Positions 27,307-36,202 of a DNA stretch of 64,000 nt are shown one piece after another (position 1 is the first letter of the stretch; each line of letters begins with the position of its first letter). This stretch comes from an uncultured Pirellula sp. (GTDB lineage Bacteria; Planctomycetota; Planctomycetia; Pirellulales; Pirellulaceae): positions 1 through 64,000 of the forward strand of contig CAITIE010000038.1 in the NCBI GenBank assembly GCA_903892355.1, in the 5' to 3' direction. The notes under the pieces are model-generated. The model was given only the letters and a program-made list of their open reading frames with translations, did not search any database and was not told the origin of the DNA. Made by a program: the position numbers and the translations under genes.

Positions 27307-29778
27307 TCAACGTTTGGGCAGGTGGTACGATGCGCTCCAAGCCAACCATTGTTCCGCGAGCAAAAGGAACACTAAGAAGGCCATCAGCAACATGTTGCGA
27401 TTGGTGAGACTCGCGCTGATCAAATTCGATCCGATGGACGAAGCGGTACGATAGTCGTGCTTGACACCCGCCAGGTTTCGGATGAGATCAGCCGGTGGGA
27501 TTTTTTCCATTTCACCTTCGGAGGGTGGTGTATTGCGAGCAAGGTTCTTCACCAGCGTATCGCCTTGGGTCGATGTTCCCCACCATTCGAAGGCCCCTGA
27601 GGATGTCAGCGAACGGGTGACGTCCTCGCTGAGATTGCTGTCCCGCGGGTCAAGAGATGCTCGGAGTGAATTGTCCCCCACGCTGGTAGCGTTCACTTGA
27701 AGTGTTGCGCGAACGCTGCGAGCCGAAGCGGGTGGAAAGAGCAATTGAGTCTCCGGCAACATCTCTTGGGCAGAGAAATCCCATCGCAACGGAGAGCCAG
27801 CGAATTTGGATGTTTCCGGGGAACGAAAGGACGAGAGATAGCCGACCATCTTCAACGCGGCCACGACGAACGTAGGATCTTGAGGCCAATTGCTCCAGCG
27901 GCGATCGAGAGACGTCAACGAGATTAACACTCGCCCCGCACCGATGGGATAATCGACCCAAAGGGGTTGTTGATTTCGGAGAGTTGCTACGGATTTCCAA
28001 GATTTCTGAGCGTTCGTCGTCGTTGGGTTGGAGTTGGCATCGATTTCAACGAATCGTTGGATGCGAACGAACTGGAACGGCGAATTGCTCATTCCCAGCA
28101 ATGGGGCGAAAATAGGATGATTGTCAGCGATGATGTCTGGGGTTGTGTCACCCGCCGCTTTGCTCAACTCGGTCGCACCCTTAAGTCCGAACGGAAGGAG
28201 AGGAATCGTATTGCTCGCTCCGGGGATCGGTTTGGTCCACGCTGCATAGTTGCGAAGATAGTCAGTTGCCGATACATCGTCACCAAACCAAAGCGACAGC
28301 CCACCTCCTTTGGAGACATAACGGTGCAGATTGCCGAGGGCTCGCGCGTCGAGATTCGGGATCGATTGCAGGATGATGCACGCGTAATTGTCGAGGGCTT
28401 CGGCATCGGTGTCTCGAAGGTACTCTGGGCCCTCTCGAGAGATGATCAAACCCGTCTTCGCAACTCCTCCAGGGTTCAAGGCCGACTCGAAGAAGAATGA
28501 GTGTTTGCCACCTGGGTCGCCATCGACGAGCAGTACTCGGACACCATCCGCCATATCAAGAACGCAGTTCGCAACATTATCGCTTTGCAGAGAGTCCGTC
28601 GGCAATTCCGCTTGGACTAAGTGAGAACCGCTCTTTGGAAAGACAACTTGAACATTCCGAGTCACCGACTCACCGGGCTCGATTCGATCGAAAACCAATG
28701 GCGGAAGTTCTGTGATAACCCCGGAAAAACGTTCTGTGGATTTGGGTTCACCATCGCGTTGGCTGTAGTCGACCGCCGTGATCCGCGTGGCGACATTCCG
28801 TGCAGGAGTCAATCCATTGTTTTTTACGGTGACATTGATCATGGTGGGCACACCAGCAGCGAGAACTTCTTGCCGTGGTTCCATCGATGCAATAGTCAGG
28901 TTTTCATGTCGGCTCTCAACACAATCGATCAGTTTGATTTCAACCCGATCTCCCTTGATCGATTGCAATCGTTGTTTCATCGCAACCATGTTGGTCCAAT
29001 CCTTGGAGCGAAAGTCGCTCATTAGGTAGACGATCACCCTTTCGTTCTCGTCGGCTTGGACAAGTGGCGTTATGGTTTCGATCGCATCGCTCAACGAGCA
29101 CTCGAGTTGTGTAGGGGCGGTGCTATTGATTTTCGTCAGCAGTTCGAGGGGGTCGGAGGGAATGGTTCTCGCGAGCAAATCGGCGATAGTATCGGCTCGG
29201 AGTTTTTGGCCCGTTGTCCCGGAGGTGGATGGTTGCGTACCGTCAGGGGGGGCTGTGTTCGGGCGGTCCGGCGCCGGTGTGTTCGGGCGGTCCGGCGCCG
29301 GTGTGGATTCATCGGCGGTCGCATTCTGGCGGCTGGCAGCGATGGTGGCTCGCGAGGCACGGAAAAGGGAGAGAACATGGGATTGCGAGTCTTGCTTGGC
29401 GGCGCTCGCGATGGATGCGACCGCGCCGAGGGCTGTTTGGTAGGCCGATTTGCCGTTTGCGGTATCCCCCATCGACGCGCTATCATCGAGGACCACGTAA
29501 TGATGGATCGTTGAGCGGCCGAGCAACGATAGCCACTTGGATCCCGATACCCATTGGGCCAGCATCGCTACCATGAGAGCCATGGCCAGCATTCGCGATG
29601 CAATCAATAGAGCTTGTTTGAGCCACACCCATTTTCGATTCTTGCGGTAGCTTTCCAGCAAGAACTCCATGGCGGCCCATGCGGTCCGGCGATGACGCAC
29701 CAGATTGATCAGATGGATAATCAGCGGGACGAGGACCAGCAAGAATCCCCAGGCCAAAGGTTGGAATAGGAATTGCAT
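27307..29778 (-). CDS. BatA-type membrane protein with VWA domain
   Basis: The 823-residue protein has the BatA N-terminal signature (FLFQPLAWGFLLVLVPLIIH, then HRRTAWAAMEFLLESYRK), a second helix, and an intact VWA site VVLDDSASMGD. A linker with TPAPDRPN repeats comes from a 24-bp duplication (29254-29301). The periplasmic part has RVLLVDGDPGGKHSFFFES and KGGGLSLWFGDD, an amidotransferase-like segment also seen in the neighbouring VWA protein. A last helix (MLLMAFLVFLLLAEQWLAW) anchors the C-terminus. It starts 4 bp after the DUF58 gene ends. Confidence 0.88.
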   Translation of the reverse strand: MQFLFQPLAWGFLLVLVPLIIHLINLVRHRRTAWAAMEFLLESYRKNRKWVWLKQALLIASRMLAMALMVAMLAQWVSGSKWLSLLGRSTIHHYVVLDDSASMGDTANGKSAYQTALGAVASIASAAKQDSQSHVLSLFRASRATIAASRQNATADESTPAPDRPNTPAPDRPNTAPPDGTQPSTSGTTGQKLRADTIADLLARTIPSDPLELLTKINSTAPTQLECSLSDAIETITPLVQADENERVIVYLMSDFRSKDWTNMVAMKQRLQSIKGDRVEIKLIDCVESRHENLTIASMEPRQEVLAAGVPTMINVTVKNNGLTPARNVATRITAVDYSQRDGEPKSTERFSGVITELPPLVFDRIEPGESVTRNVQVVFPKSGSHLVQAELPTDSLQSDNVANCVLDMADGVRVLLVDGDPGGKHSFFFESALNPGGVAKTGLIISREGPEYLRDTDAEALDNYACIILQSIPNLDARALGNLHRYVSKGGGLSLWFGDDVSATDYLRNYAAWTKPIPGASNTIPLLPFGLKGATELSKAAGDTTPDIIADNHPIFAPLLGMSNSPFQFVRIQRFVEIDANSNPTTTNAQKSWKSVATLRNQQPLWVDYPIGAGRVLISLTSLDRRWSNWPQDPTFVVAALKMVGYLSSFRSPETSKFAGSPLRWDFSAQEMLPETQLLFPPASARSVRATLQVNATSVGDNSLRASLDPRDSNLSEDVTRSLTSSGAFEWWGTSTQGDTLVKNLARNTPPSEGEMEKIPPADLIRNLAGVKHDYRTASSIGSNLISASLTNRNMLLMAFLVFLLLAEQWLAWSASYHLPKR
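29254..29301 (-). repeat. 24-bp perfect tandem repeat, 2 copies, in the BatA-like gene
   Basis: Copies at 29254-29277 and 29278-29301 are identical and encode the eight-residue step PAPDRPNT in a Pro-rich linker after the first part of the VWA domain. Confidence 0.92.
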
Positions 29779-29782
29779 CAGC

Positions 29783-30685
29783 TTACCTCTTCCTCATGTG
29801 TGCCATTCGGGCGCTTAAGAAGGCGCTCAAGGCTGCGTCGATGTTGCGGCTGGTGCGGATCAATTGATAATCGATTTGAGCGCTAGCGCACGCTCGGCGG
29901 ACGCGGTCGAGGAACCTTTGGAGCGATTCGAGGTATCCTTCGCGCAGTGCCCTCGGGTTGCAGGTAAGGTGATCGATCGTTTCCATCCCTTCAAATCGGG
30001 TGGGGTCGTTGAAGGGGAAATCAAGTTCATCATCATCCATGATGTGGAATACCAAGATGTCATGCCCTGACTTTCGTAGCGACGCGAGTCCTTGGAGTGA
30101 CTCTTTTTCACTGCCGAGGAAATCGGTAGCCAGTACCATGAGGCTCCGTTTGGGATACGTGTCGTTGATCTCTCGGAAGACCTTGGTCAAATCGGTCTTA
30201 TTGGTCGGTTTGGACTGTTGTAGCGAGCGGTAGATGGATTGCAAATGGTTCCGGCTGGATCGCCACGGAAGCTTTGTGCGGATCTGCTGATCGAACAACG
30301 TGAGTCCGACGGAATCCTGTTGCCTGAGGGTCAGGTAGGCGAGGCAAGCAGCGAGGGTTGCGGCATAGTCGAATTTGTTCAGTGGGCCACGACCGTAGTT
30401 CATGCTTTCGGAACCATCGACGAGCAGCGTGCACCGCAAATTGGTGTCTTCTTCGTACTGCTTGATATAGAGTCGGTCCTGCCGGCCCCAAACCTTCCAG
30501 TCGATGTGCCGGAGATCGTCCCCTGGGACGTATTGACGGTGCTGAACGAATTCGACGGATTGCCCAAAGTATGGACTGCGATGCATCCCCGAGAGAAAGC
30601 CCTCAACAATGTTGCGAGCTCGGAGTTCCATCGACGATATGCGTCGGATTGCTTCAGGATGCAAATAGTTTTTGGAATCGGGCAT
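29783..30685 (-). CDS. DUF58 domain protein (VWA-like), second copy
   Basis: The protein (about 300 aa) carries the DUF58 core [19 protein letters not shown] and a VWA-like metal site [11 protein letters not shown]. The start ATG 30685 ([16 protein letters not shown]) matches the normal family N-terminus and overlaps the 3' end of moxR by 32 bp; the frame remains open to 30877, which would add an unlikely 64 residues. It is paralogous to the DUF58 protein at 21017-21946. Confidence 0.9.
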   Translation of the reverse strand: MPDSKNYLHPEAIRRISSMELRARNIVEGFLSGMHRSPYFGQSVEFVQHRQYVPGDDLRHIDWKVWGRQDRLYIKQYEEDTNLRCTLLVDGSESMNYGRGPLNKFDYAATLAACLAYLTLRQQDSVGLTLFDQQIRTKLPWRSSRNHLQSIYRSLQQSKPTNKTDLTKVFREINDTYPKRSLMVLATDFLGSEKESLQGLASLRKSGHDILVFHIMDDDELDFPFNDPTRFEGMETIDHLTCNPRALREGYLESLQRFLDRVRRACASAQIDYQLIRTSRNIDAALSAFLSARMAHMRKR

Positions 30686-31700
30686 CACGCAGCAATTCGT
30701 CTTGAGCTGTCGGTGTGTTCTTAAGGAGTTGTTCGATGACAGTATCGCTGGTGACGCCATCGCTTTCGGCGGCGAAATTAACAACGATACGGTGACGCAG
30801 AACGGGTTTGGCGCAGAATTGGATATCTGCGGTATCGACCTGAGCGCGACCCGAGAGTGCTGCTTTCGCTTTGGCACCGAGGATTAGGAATTGAACCGCA
30901 CGCGGTCCGGCCCCCCAAGCGAGTTGGTCTTTGACAAAGTCGGGAACGCCGGCTTGTCCGATTCGCGTTTGTCGCACGATTGCCAATGCATATCGAATGA
31001 CGTTTTCAGAAACTTCGATGCCCCGGATGAACTCTTGCAAGCTCAGGATTTCAGGACCGCTGAGTACAGGTGTTGTTTCCGTGCTCGTTCGCCCGGTGGT
31101 GCGACGGGCAACTTCAAACTCGTCCTCGAACGTCGGGTAGGAGACCCACACCTTGAACATGAAGCGGTCTTGTTGGGCTTCCGGAAGCGGATAAGTCCCT
31201 TCCTGCTCGATGGGGTTTTGGGTTGCCAGAACGAAGAATGGATCTTGCAAGGTATGACGCACGCGACCGACGGTGATCTGTCGTTCTTGCATCGCTTCCA
31301 ACAGTGCCGCTTGAGTCTTCGGCGGCGTCCGATTGATTTCGTCGGCGAGGACCACGTTCGCGAAAAGAGGACCCTCCATGAAGCGACGTTCGCGGGCACC
31401 GCTCGTTTTGTTCTCCTCGATGATCTCGGTGCCGGTGATGTCGGCTGGCATCAAGTCAGGTGTGAACTGAATCCGGCTGAACGAAAGGTTCATGGTCTTT
31501 GCCAACGTGCTGATCATCAGGGTCTTGGCCAGCCCTGGGACACCTTCGAGCAAGCAATGGCCGCGGGCGAAGATGCTGATCAGCAGTTGCTCGACGACTT
31601 CTTGTTGTCCGACGATGGTTTTCGATAGCTGGGCGATGATCTGATCTCGTGCCCGTTGCAATCGGTCGAGATCGGCTTGCGCTTGTGCGGCTGCGGTCAT
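30654..31700 (-). CDS. MoxR-family AAA+ ATPase
   Basis: The 348-residue product has Walker A GVPGLAKT (residues 53-60), Walker [21 protein letters not shown], sensor segment [21 protein letters not shown] and the arginine-finger region of MoxR ATPases. MoxR proteins act as chaperones that work with VWA-domain partners, here the DUF58, BatA and VWA proteins encoded immediately downstream in the order moxR-DUF58-batA-VWA. It is the first gene of that operon. Confidence 0.95.
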   Translation of the reverse strand: MTAAAQAQADLDRLQRARDQIIAQLSKTIVGQQEVVEQLLISIFARGHCLLEGVPGLAKTLMISTLAKTMNLSFSRIQFTPDLMPADITGTEIIEENKTSGARERRFMEGPLFANVVLADEINRTPPKTQAALLEAMQERQITVGRVRHTLQDPFFVLATQNPIEQEGTYPLPEAQQDRFMFKVWVSYPTFEDEFEVARRTTGRTSTETTPVLSGPEILSLQEFIRGIEVSENVIRYALAIVRQTRIGQAGVPDFVKDQLAWGAGPRAVQFLILGAKAKAALSGRAQVDTADIQFCAKPVLRHRIVVNFAAESDGVTSDTVIEQLLKNTPTAQDELLRDARFQKLFAS

Positions 31701-31839
31701 TGGTGGATTCGCTGAAGGAAATTAAAGCGGCGGAGATGTCCTCAGACGCATGTATGGTTTCGGCGGCGAGCATCATCGGTGAGGAGACGGTGCCTCGAGG
31801 CCTGGATTGTACCACGTACAATCGTTGCCAGCAGCATGC

Positions 31840-32706
31840 TCACTCTAGGTTATCCAAATCCACGGGGGGCAATTTTCCTTTCCCGTAGAACTTGGTGATA
31901 TCGATTCCTTGCCGCTGCTCTTCCTCGAGGAACTTGATCCTCGCTTCGAGTCGTTCGACCCGGCGTTGCATCTGGGGAATCAACTCTAGTGTATTGTCGA
32001 AGACTTCGCGTTTGGGGACGGAGGGATATCCGAGGTGACGCTGCATCGCAGCAAAGAGAAACAGCGGTTCTTTGCGTCGGTTTGCGAATGCGATTTTTCC
32101 TTCGCGAGCGCCGAACAAGATCGGGTATTCTGCTTCGGCATCCGCACCCAAATGCCTTTTTCGATAGGTCACAAAGTCCTCGCTGCGACCATAGATCAGG
32201 TCGGCGAGGTCGACCAGCCCGAGTTGGTTTCGAACGATCAGGAGCCACTCTTTCCATGCAGGGGTGTACGCCGGATCATCGCTCATGCTTTTCAAGCCGG
32301 CATCGTAGGACAAGCGGTTACGGCAGATGGCTTCGAACTGGTAGAAGAAGAGCCCTTGCCGGTCCATTCTCTCACCCGCTTTGTACGAAGCCTCTAACTG
32401 CAAAATTCGGAGAGCTGTCCGAAAGTCGAACCGACCTCGATCCTCTTCGGCTTGTTCAATAAGAAAGCTCTGGAAGGGGGTAAAGTAGTGCGACAGTCGT
32501 CGCATCCCTGGGCCGAGAATGCCAGAGTGCTTGAGCTCGTTGCTTAGAAAGTCGAGTGCGAGCGGCAACTTGGTCGTCGCGAGAACCTCAAATCGACACT
32601 GCTGCAAAAGATCCTGGAGCGTGATGTCTTGACCGAGCCGCTCCCAAAGAATGCCGAACAGATAAGACTGTTCGACGTATTCTTCTCGCGGCAGAGCTTC
32701 GGCCAT
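31840..32706 (-). CDS. Uncharacterised protein with C-terminal coiled coil, next to rplI
   Basis: I do not recognise a named family. The 288-residue soluble protein is mostly helical, without signal peptide or membrane segments. The middle has several Arg/Tyr/Glu-rich helices (FFYQFEAICRNRLSYDAG, YPILFGAREGKIAFANRR), and residues about 245-275 form a coiled coil (MQRRVERLEARIKFLEEEQ) before an acidic tail ending DLDNLE. It starts with MAEALPREEYVEQSYLFGIL and stands 60 bp after rplI on the same strand, separated from moxR by 139 bp. Being coded with ribosomal genes suggests a housekeeping role, but this is only position-based. Confidence 0.82.
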   Translation of the reverse strand: MAEALPREEYVEQSYLFGILWERLGQDITLQDLLQQCRFEVLATTKLPLALDFLSNELKHSGILGPGMRRLSHYFTPFQSFLIEQAEEDRGRFDFRTALRILQLEASYKAGERMDRQGLFFYQFEAICRNRLSYDAGLKSMSDDPAYTPAWKEWLLIVRNQLGLVDLADLIYGRSEDFVTYRKRHLGADAEAEYPILFGAREGKIAFANRRKEPLFLFAAMQRHLGYPSVPKREVFDNTLELIPQMQRRVERLEARIKFLEEEQRQGIDITKFYGKGKLPPVDLDNLE

Positions 32707-32712
32707 GGTTTA

Positions 32713-32748
32713 CCTTGCACTCCACTGAACCCTTGCACCCCACTGAGG
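32713..32748. repeat. 18-bp imperfect tandem repeat between rplI and the unknown gene
   Basis: Two copies (32713-32730 and 32731-32748) of ccttgcacnccactgann lie in the 60-bp gap between the two genes. Confidence 0.75.
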
Positions 32749-32766
32749 AGCTGGTCACCAACGGAG

Positions 32767-33282
32767 CTAGTTGCCGGCTGCAGGAACCACCCAAACCTTG
32801 AGTTCGGTGGCGATGTCGGCATGGAGCAGGACCTTGACCGTATACAACCCGAGTTCCTTGAGCACACCGTCAAGCTTAATTTGGTCGCTGGAAACGGTGA
32901 ACCCGTTGGCCTTGAGAGCGGCGACGATTTCCGTTGCACCGACGCTACCGTAAAGGTGTCCATCCTCGTTCGCATTGGCTTCGACGTTGATCGATTGCTT
33001 GCCGATTTGATCCGCCAAACCTCGCAAGGTCGCCAGTCGCTTCTTCTCAATCTCGAGCAGCTTTGCCTTGTGCTTTTCGATCATCCGCTTGTGATGCTCG
33101 TTAGAAACGATAGCCAAACCTTCCGGGAGGAGGAAGTTGTTGGCAAAGCCTGGCTTGACTTCGACGATGTCGCCCGACTTGCCGAGGTGCTCGACATTCT
33201 GGATCAGCATCAATTGGATCCCGCCATTAGGACCTTTAGGGAGGCGAGAAAATCGGGGGGTTCTTTTTTTCGTCGTTGTCAT
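32767..33282 (-). CDS. rplI: 50S ribosomal protein L9
   Basis: L9 binds 23S rRNA at the base of the L1 stalk. The protein (171 aa) has the N-terminal globular domain with VEHLGKSGDIVEVKPGFANN and FLLPEGLAIV, the long connecting helix (HKRMIEKHKAKLLEIEKKRL), and the C-terminal domain. A basic leader (TTTKKRTPRFSRLPKGPNGG) of about 23 residues precedes the usual start MLIQNVEHLG, which also has an in-frame ATG. It is the distal gene of the rpsF-ssb-rplI cluster; rpsR is missing between ssb and rplI (67 bp gap). Confidence 0.96.
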   Translation of the reverse strand: MTTTKKRTPRFSRLPKGPNGGIQLMLIQNVEHLGKSGDIVEVKPGFANNFLLPEGLAIVSNEHHKRMIEKHKAKLLEIEKKRLATLRGLADQIGKQSINVEANANEDGHLYGSVGATEIVAALKANGFTVSSDQIKLDGVLKELGLYTVKVLLHADIATELKVWVVPAAGN

Positions 33283-33349
33283 GATAGCAATGAATTTCAG
33301 CCAAAAACTGGGGATTCGAGTTGAATGTTATAGCTTGAGATCCCCTCGG

Positions 33350-33859
33350 CTAGAAGGGCATTTCTTCGCCTTGATAGAGAGGTTCTTCGTGGATTTCGGA
33401 AGTATGCATGTCTTCTTGTTGGGCTGGGTAACCATTTTGCTGGGCTACGAAGCCGTTATCGGCGAATCGAGCGGGGGCGTTCCCCGAGCTGCCGGCGGGT
33501 TTGCTACGGGGGCCTGCACCACCTTCCGGCTTCCCAGAAAGGAACTGCATTCTCTCGGCGATGACGTAAAGCTTGGACCGTTTCTGGCCATCTTTTTCCC
33601 ACGTGTCGAGCTTCAGTCGGCCTTCGATAAAGATCGGAGAGCCTTTGCTCATGTACTCACTCACCAGCTCGGCCATCCGTCCAAAGAACGTGACATCGAC
33701 GAAGGTTGTTTCATCAACCCACTCTCCCGATGCGTTCTTTCGCCGATCGTTCACGGCGATCGCATTTTGGCAAACCGCCATTCGGCTGTTGGATGTATGG
33801 CGGATCTCGACATCACGGGTAAGGTTACCGATGAGTACGACGCGGTTGTAACTGGCCAT
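33350..33859 (-). CDS. ssb: Single-stranded DNA-binding protein
   Basis: SSB coats single-stranded DNA in replication and repair. The product (169 aa) has the OB-fold start MASYNRVVLIGNLTRDVEIR, core segments FVDVTFFGRMAELVSEYM and PIFIEGRLKLDTWE, a Gly/Pro/Ala/Gln-rich disordered linker and an acidic C-terminal tip EEMPF, the variant of DDIPF that recruits partner proteins. A Shine-Dalgarno gaggag precedes the ATG. The order rpsF-ssb-rplI is conserved in bacteria. Confidence 0.96.
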   Translation of the reverse strand: MASYNRVVLIGNLTRDVEIRHTSNSRMAVCQNAIAVNDRRKNASGEWVDETTFVDVTFFGRMAELVSEYMSKGSPIFIEGRLKLDTWEKDGQKRSKLYVIAERMQFLSGKPEGGAGPRSKPAGSSGNAPARFADNGFVAQQNGYPAQQEDMHTSEIHEEPLYQGEEMPF

Positions 33860-34103
33860 GGGTTGGATCTCCTCACGGGGTGGTGCGATGCTCCGGGGCG
33901 ATATTTCCGGTGCGATAGTTCCGATACGATGCTGGAGTTCGTTAGGGGTTAGGATTCGCTAGGGGTGACTCTGACCCTACGGAGAAGGACTAGAGATCGT
34001 TGCGGATGCCGATTTCGTATCCGTCGAGCGCGTCACGGGCTGAGTCGAGATCCTTCGAAATCAGCACCAGTCATCGTTCCGTTCGATCGTTTCCCTTCGA
34101 ACT

Positions 34104-34136
34104 ATCGCAGCGAAGTGGGACATCGCAGCGAAGTGG
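34104..34136. repeat. Direct repeat of 15 bp, spaced by 3 bp, between ssb and rpsF
   Basis: atcgcagcgaagtgg occurs at 34104-34118 and 34122-34136. It lies immediately 3' of rpsF in the 283-bp gap before ssb; otherwise I see no gene in that gap. Confidence 0.85.
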
Positions 34137-34142
34137 CGAGGA

Positions 34143-34565
34143 TTATTCCTCTTCGACTTCCACTTCTTCTTCGTCATCCACACCGATAGCAGCACCGACA
34201 GGTTGACGTTCGAGTTGATCGATTGGCACAACCACTTTTTCTTGTGCGTGAGCAACCAAGGCATCGACCAAACGTGGGTCGACGCGCGTGAAGAGGAAAC
34301 GAAGGAGCGCTTCGTTCAATTGGCAAGTCCGGTTCAGCTCCTTCAGTTTCTGGGTGTCGAGCTTGAAATAAGCCAACCAGTACGTTCCCTTTTGGTGACC
34401 GTCGATCGGATAGGCGAGTCGTTGCTCCGCCCAGAGTCGGCTCACCAAAATCTCGCCGCCGAGATCGGTGATCATCGACTGAACGCTGCTGGCAATCCCA
34501 CCAGGGTCTCGAGCGTAGTGGTTGCTGTCAAAGAGAAACAATGATTCGTAAAATGCGCTAGCCAA
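34143..34565 (-). CDS. rpsF: 30S ribosomal protein S6
   Basis: S6 forms a heterodimer with S18 on the platform of the small subunit. The product (140 aa) shows SLFLFDSNHYARDPGG, GGEILVSRLWAEQRLAYPI, KGTYWLAYFKLDTQKL and NEALLRFLFTRVD, and ends in an acidic tail (DDEEEVEVEEE) like that of E. coli S6. The start codon is a TTG: a clear gaggag lies 7 bp before it and no ATG is available upstream in frame. Its partner gene rpsR is not in this cluster. Confidence 0.95.
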   Translation of the reverse strand: MASAFYESLFLFDSNHYARDPGGIASSVQSMITDLGGEILVSRLWAEQRLAYPIDGHQKGTYWLAYFKLDTQKLKELNRTCQLNEALLRFLFTRVDPRLVDALVAHAQEKVVVPIDQLERQPVGAAIGVDDEEEVEVEEE

Positions 34566-34698
34566 TGTCCAACTCCTCGGTCAATTTCGACTTGTAACGG
34601 TATTCTCTTGATTGTTTCGAGCCTTCGCCGCGGATGCAAGTCACAAAGCTCGCAGATTGTGCGGTTCTCGTTGTGCGATTTTAGTTGCTTGCTGCCCG

Positions 34699-35334
34699 TC
34701 AGCGAGTCGCATTGAAGCGATTCATGGCTGTTTCAGCCCCATCGGTCAGCCAGCATTTGATGGCTTCGGTGGCGATTGACAAAGCGTCATTCACCACCTT
34801 TCGTTCCCCGGCAGAGAACTTGCTGAGCACGTAATCTGCCGTTTCCCAGTGTTCGGGCGTCGCATCAATCCCGATGCGTAATCGAGGCACATCCTGCGTC
34901 CCAAGCGATTTCAGGATGTCGTCGAGGCCTTTCTGGCCACCACTGGATCCGTTGCGTCGCATCCGCAATTTCCCTAGTGGCAAGCTCAGGTCGTCGCAAA
35001 CCACTAAGATGTTCTCGGCGGGAACCTTGTAGAACTTGGCAACCTGCGATACCGCGCGGCCACTGCAGTTCATAAAAGTCATCGGCCACACCAGGCAGAC
35101 ATCGCTTCCCGCGATTGTCCCTTTGACAAGTTGTGACTCGAATTTGGCTTGAACCACCGAACGCCCCATGGACTCATGGAGACGGTCGAGGCAGTCAAAG
35201 CCTATGTTATGTCTTGTGTGTCGGTACTTGTCGCCGGGATTTCCTAGCCCAACAACAATCGACAGCCCTTTTGGCCCGGTCAGTGCTTCCGATTTGCCTA
35301 CAACCAACTTGCTTTGTGCCGGCGAAGACTGCAT
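34699..35334 (-). CDS. pth: Peptidyl-tRNA hydrolase
   Basis: Pth recycles peptidyl-tRNAs released early from ribosomes. The protein (about 211 aa) has the family motifs VVGLGNPGDKYRHTRHNIGF, WPMTFMNCSGRAVSQV and VVCDDLSLPLGKLRMRRNGS followed by GGQKGLDDI, with the catalytic His in the RHNIGF segment. I use ATG 35334; a GTG at 35352 would add six residues but falls on the edge of a 16-bp tandem array and has no Shine-Dalgarno. The gene lies between rplY and rpsF, its usual place. Confidence 0.95.
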   Translation of the reverse strand: MQSSPAQSKLVVGKSEALTGPKGLSIVVGLGNPGDKYRHTRHNIGFDCLDRLHESMGRSVVQAKFESQLVKGTIAGSDVCLVWPMTFMNCSGRAVSQVAKFYKVPAENILVVCDDLSLPLGKLRMRRNGSSGGQKGLDDILKSLGTQDVPRLRIGIDATPEHWETADYVLSKFSAGERKVVNDALSIATEAIKCWLTDGAETAMNRFNATR

Positions 35335-35349
35335 CGCAACACCTTGCTT

Positions 35350-35397
35350 CACTAGCTACTTGTATCACTAGCAACTTGTATCACTGGCAACTGTCAT
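35350..35397. repeat. 16-bp tandem array, 3 copies, upstream of pth
   Basis: Units cactagctacttgtat, cactagcaacttgtat and cactggcaactgtcat occupy 35350-35365, 35366-35381 and 35382-35397. They form the leader immediately upstream of the pth start. Confidence 0.9.
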
Positions 35398-35427
35398 CCC
35401 TGCCGCGAGACGGATTACTGTCTCAAC

Positions 35428-35502
35428 TCACTGTGCAGTAAAATCACTGTGCAGTAAAATCACTGTGCAGTAAAACAAACTAAGGGTCTAGCAAACTAAG
35501 GG
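35428..35502. repeat. Second 16-bp array (3 perfect copies) plus an 11-bp direct repeat, rplY-pth gap
   Basis: tcactgtgcagtaaaa is repeated perfectly at 35428, 35444 and 35460. caaactaaggg follows at 35476-35486 and again at 35492-35502. The unit is unrelated to the first array 30 bp away although both have a 16-bp period. Confidence 0.93.
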
Positions 35503-35578
35503 CACCGGGAACAATCGCGACATCCAATCACCAGCGACATCATCGCTCGAGTGACGGGTTTTATCGCAACTGGAGGGC

Positions 35579-36202
35579 CTAAGCCCCAGCGTCTGCTGCC
35601 TTCTCCTTGCGGATGAGTTCGGGTTCTGACGGCGAAGCAGTTGCTTCGGCCCCTTCGGCACCCGACTGCGCCGCCACTTGGACGATGACAATCGAACTAG
35701 GGGTCACAGCGGTCGCTCCTTCGGGCAATTTCAGTTCGTTGACGTGAATCGATTGACCGAGTTGCAACGCACCTATTTCGCAAACGATGAACTCAGGAAT
35801 CTTGACCGCTGGGCAGCGAATCGTGACTTCGTGCGTGACAAATCGAAGCTGGCCAGCCGACGACATCGCGCCAGGTGCTTCGCCGTGCAAATGGATCGGT
35901 ACGGATACTTCGACGGTTTCGGTTTGAGAGACCCGGGCAAAGTCGACGTGGATGATGTAGTCACCCATGCTGCTCCACTGAACCGCGCGAAGCAGTGCAG
36001 TGTCGTCGATGTCACCGCTCAAGGTGACCAATTTGGTGCCGTGTTTGATCAAGTTGTTGACCGTGTCGAGGGACACCGTCAAGCACACGTTCTCCTCCCC
36101 GTGTCCATACAGAATCGCAGGGATCGATCCACTCTCCCGAATCCTGATCATCGCCCGCGAACCCTTCACGTCGCGCTTCTTGACCGCAATCGTCTCAATC
36201 AT
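35579..36202 (-). CDS. rplY: 50S ribosomal protein L25/general stress protein Ctc
   Basis: The long (207 aa) Ctc-type form of L25 binds 5S rRNA. The N-terminal domain starts IETIAVKKRDVKGSRAMIRI and includes GSIPAILYGHGEENVCLTV; the C-terminal beta domain has VHVDFARVSQTETVEVSVP-like sequence and a tail rich in Glu and Ala. It is the promoter-proximal gene of the minus-strand rplY-pth-rpsF-ssb-rplI cluster and is divergent from groES. Confidence 0.96.
   Translation of the reverse strand: MIETIAVKKRDVKGSRAMIRIRESGSIPAILYGHGEENVCLTVSLDTVNNLIKHGTKLVTLSGDIDDTALLRAVQWSSMGDYIIHVDFARVSQTETVEVSVPIHLHGEAPGAMSSAGQLRFVTHEVTIRCPAVKIPEFIVCEIGALQLGQSIHVNELKLPEGATAVTPSSIVIVQVAAQSGAEGAEATASPSEPELIRKEKAADAGA

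Noticed and set aside
35428-35475. Possible short CRISPR array
   Set aside because: The 16-bp units are directly adjacent without spacers and no cas gene is present.
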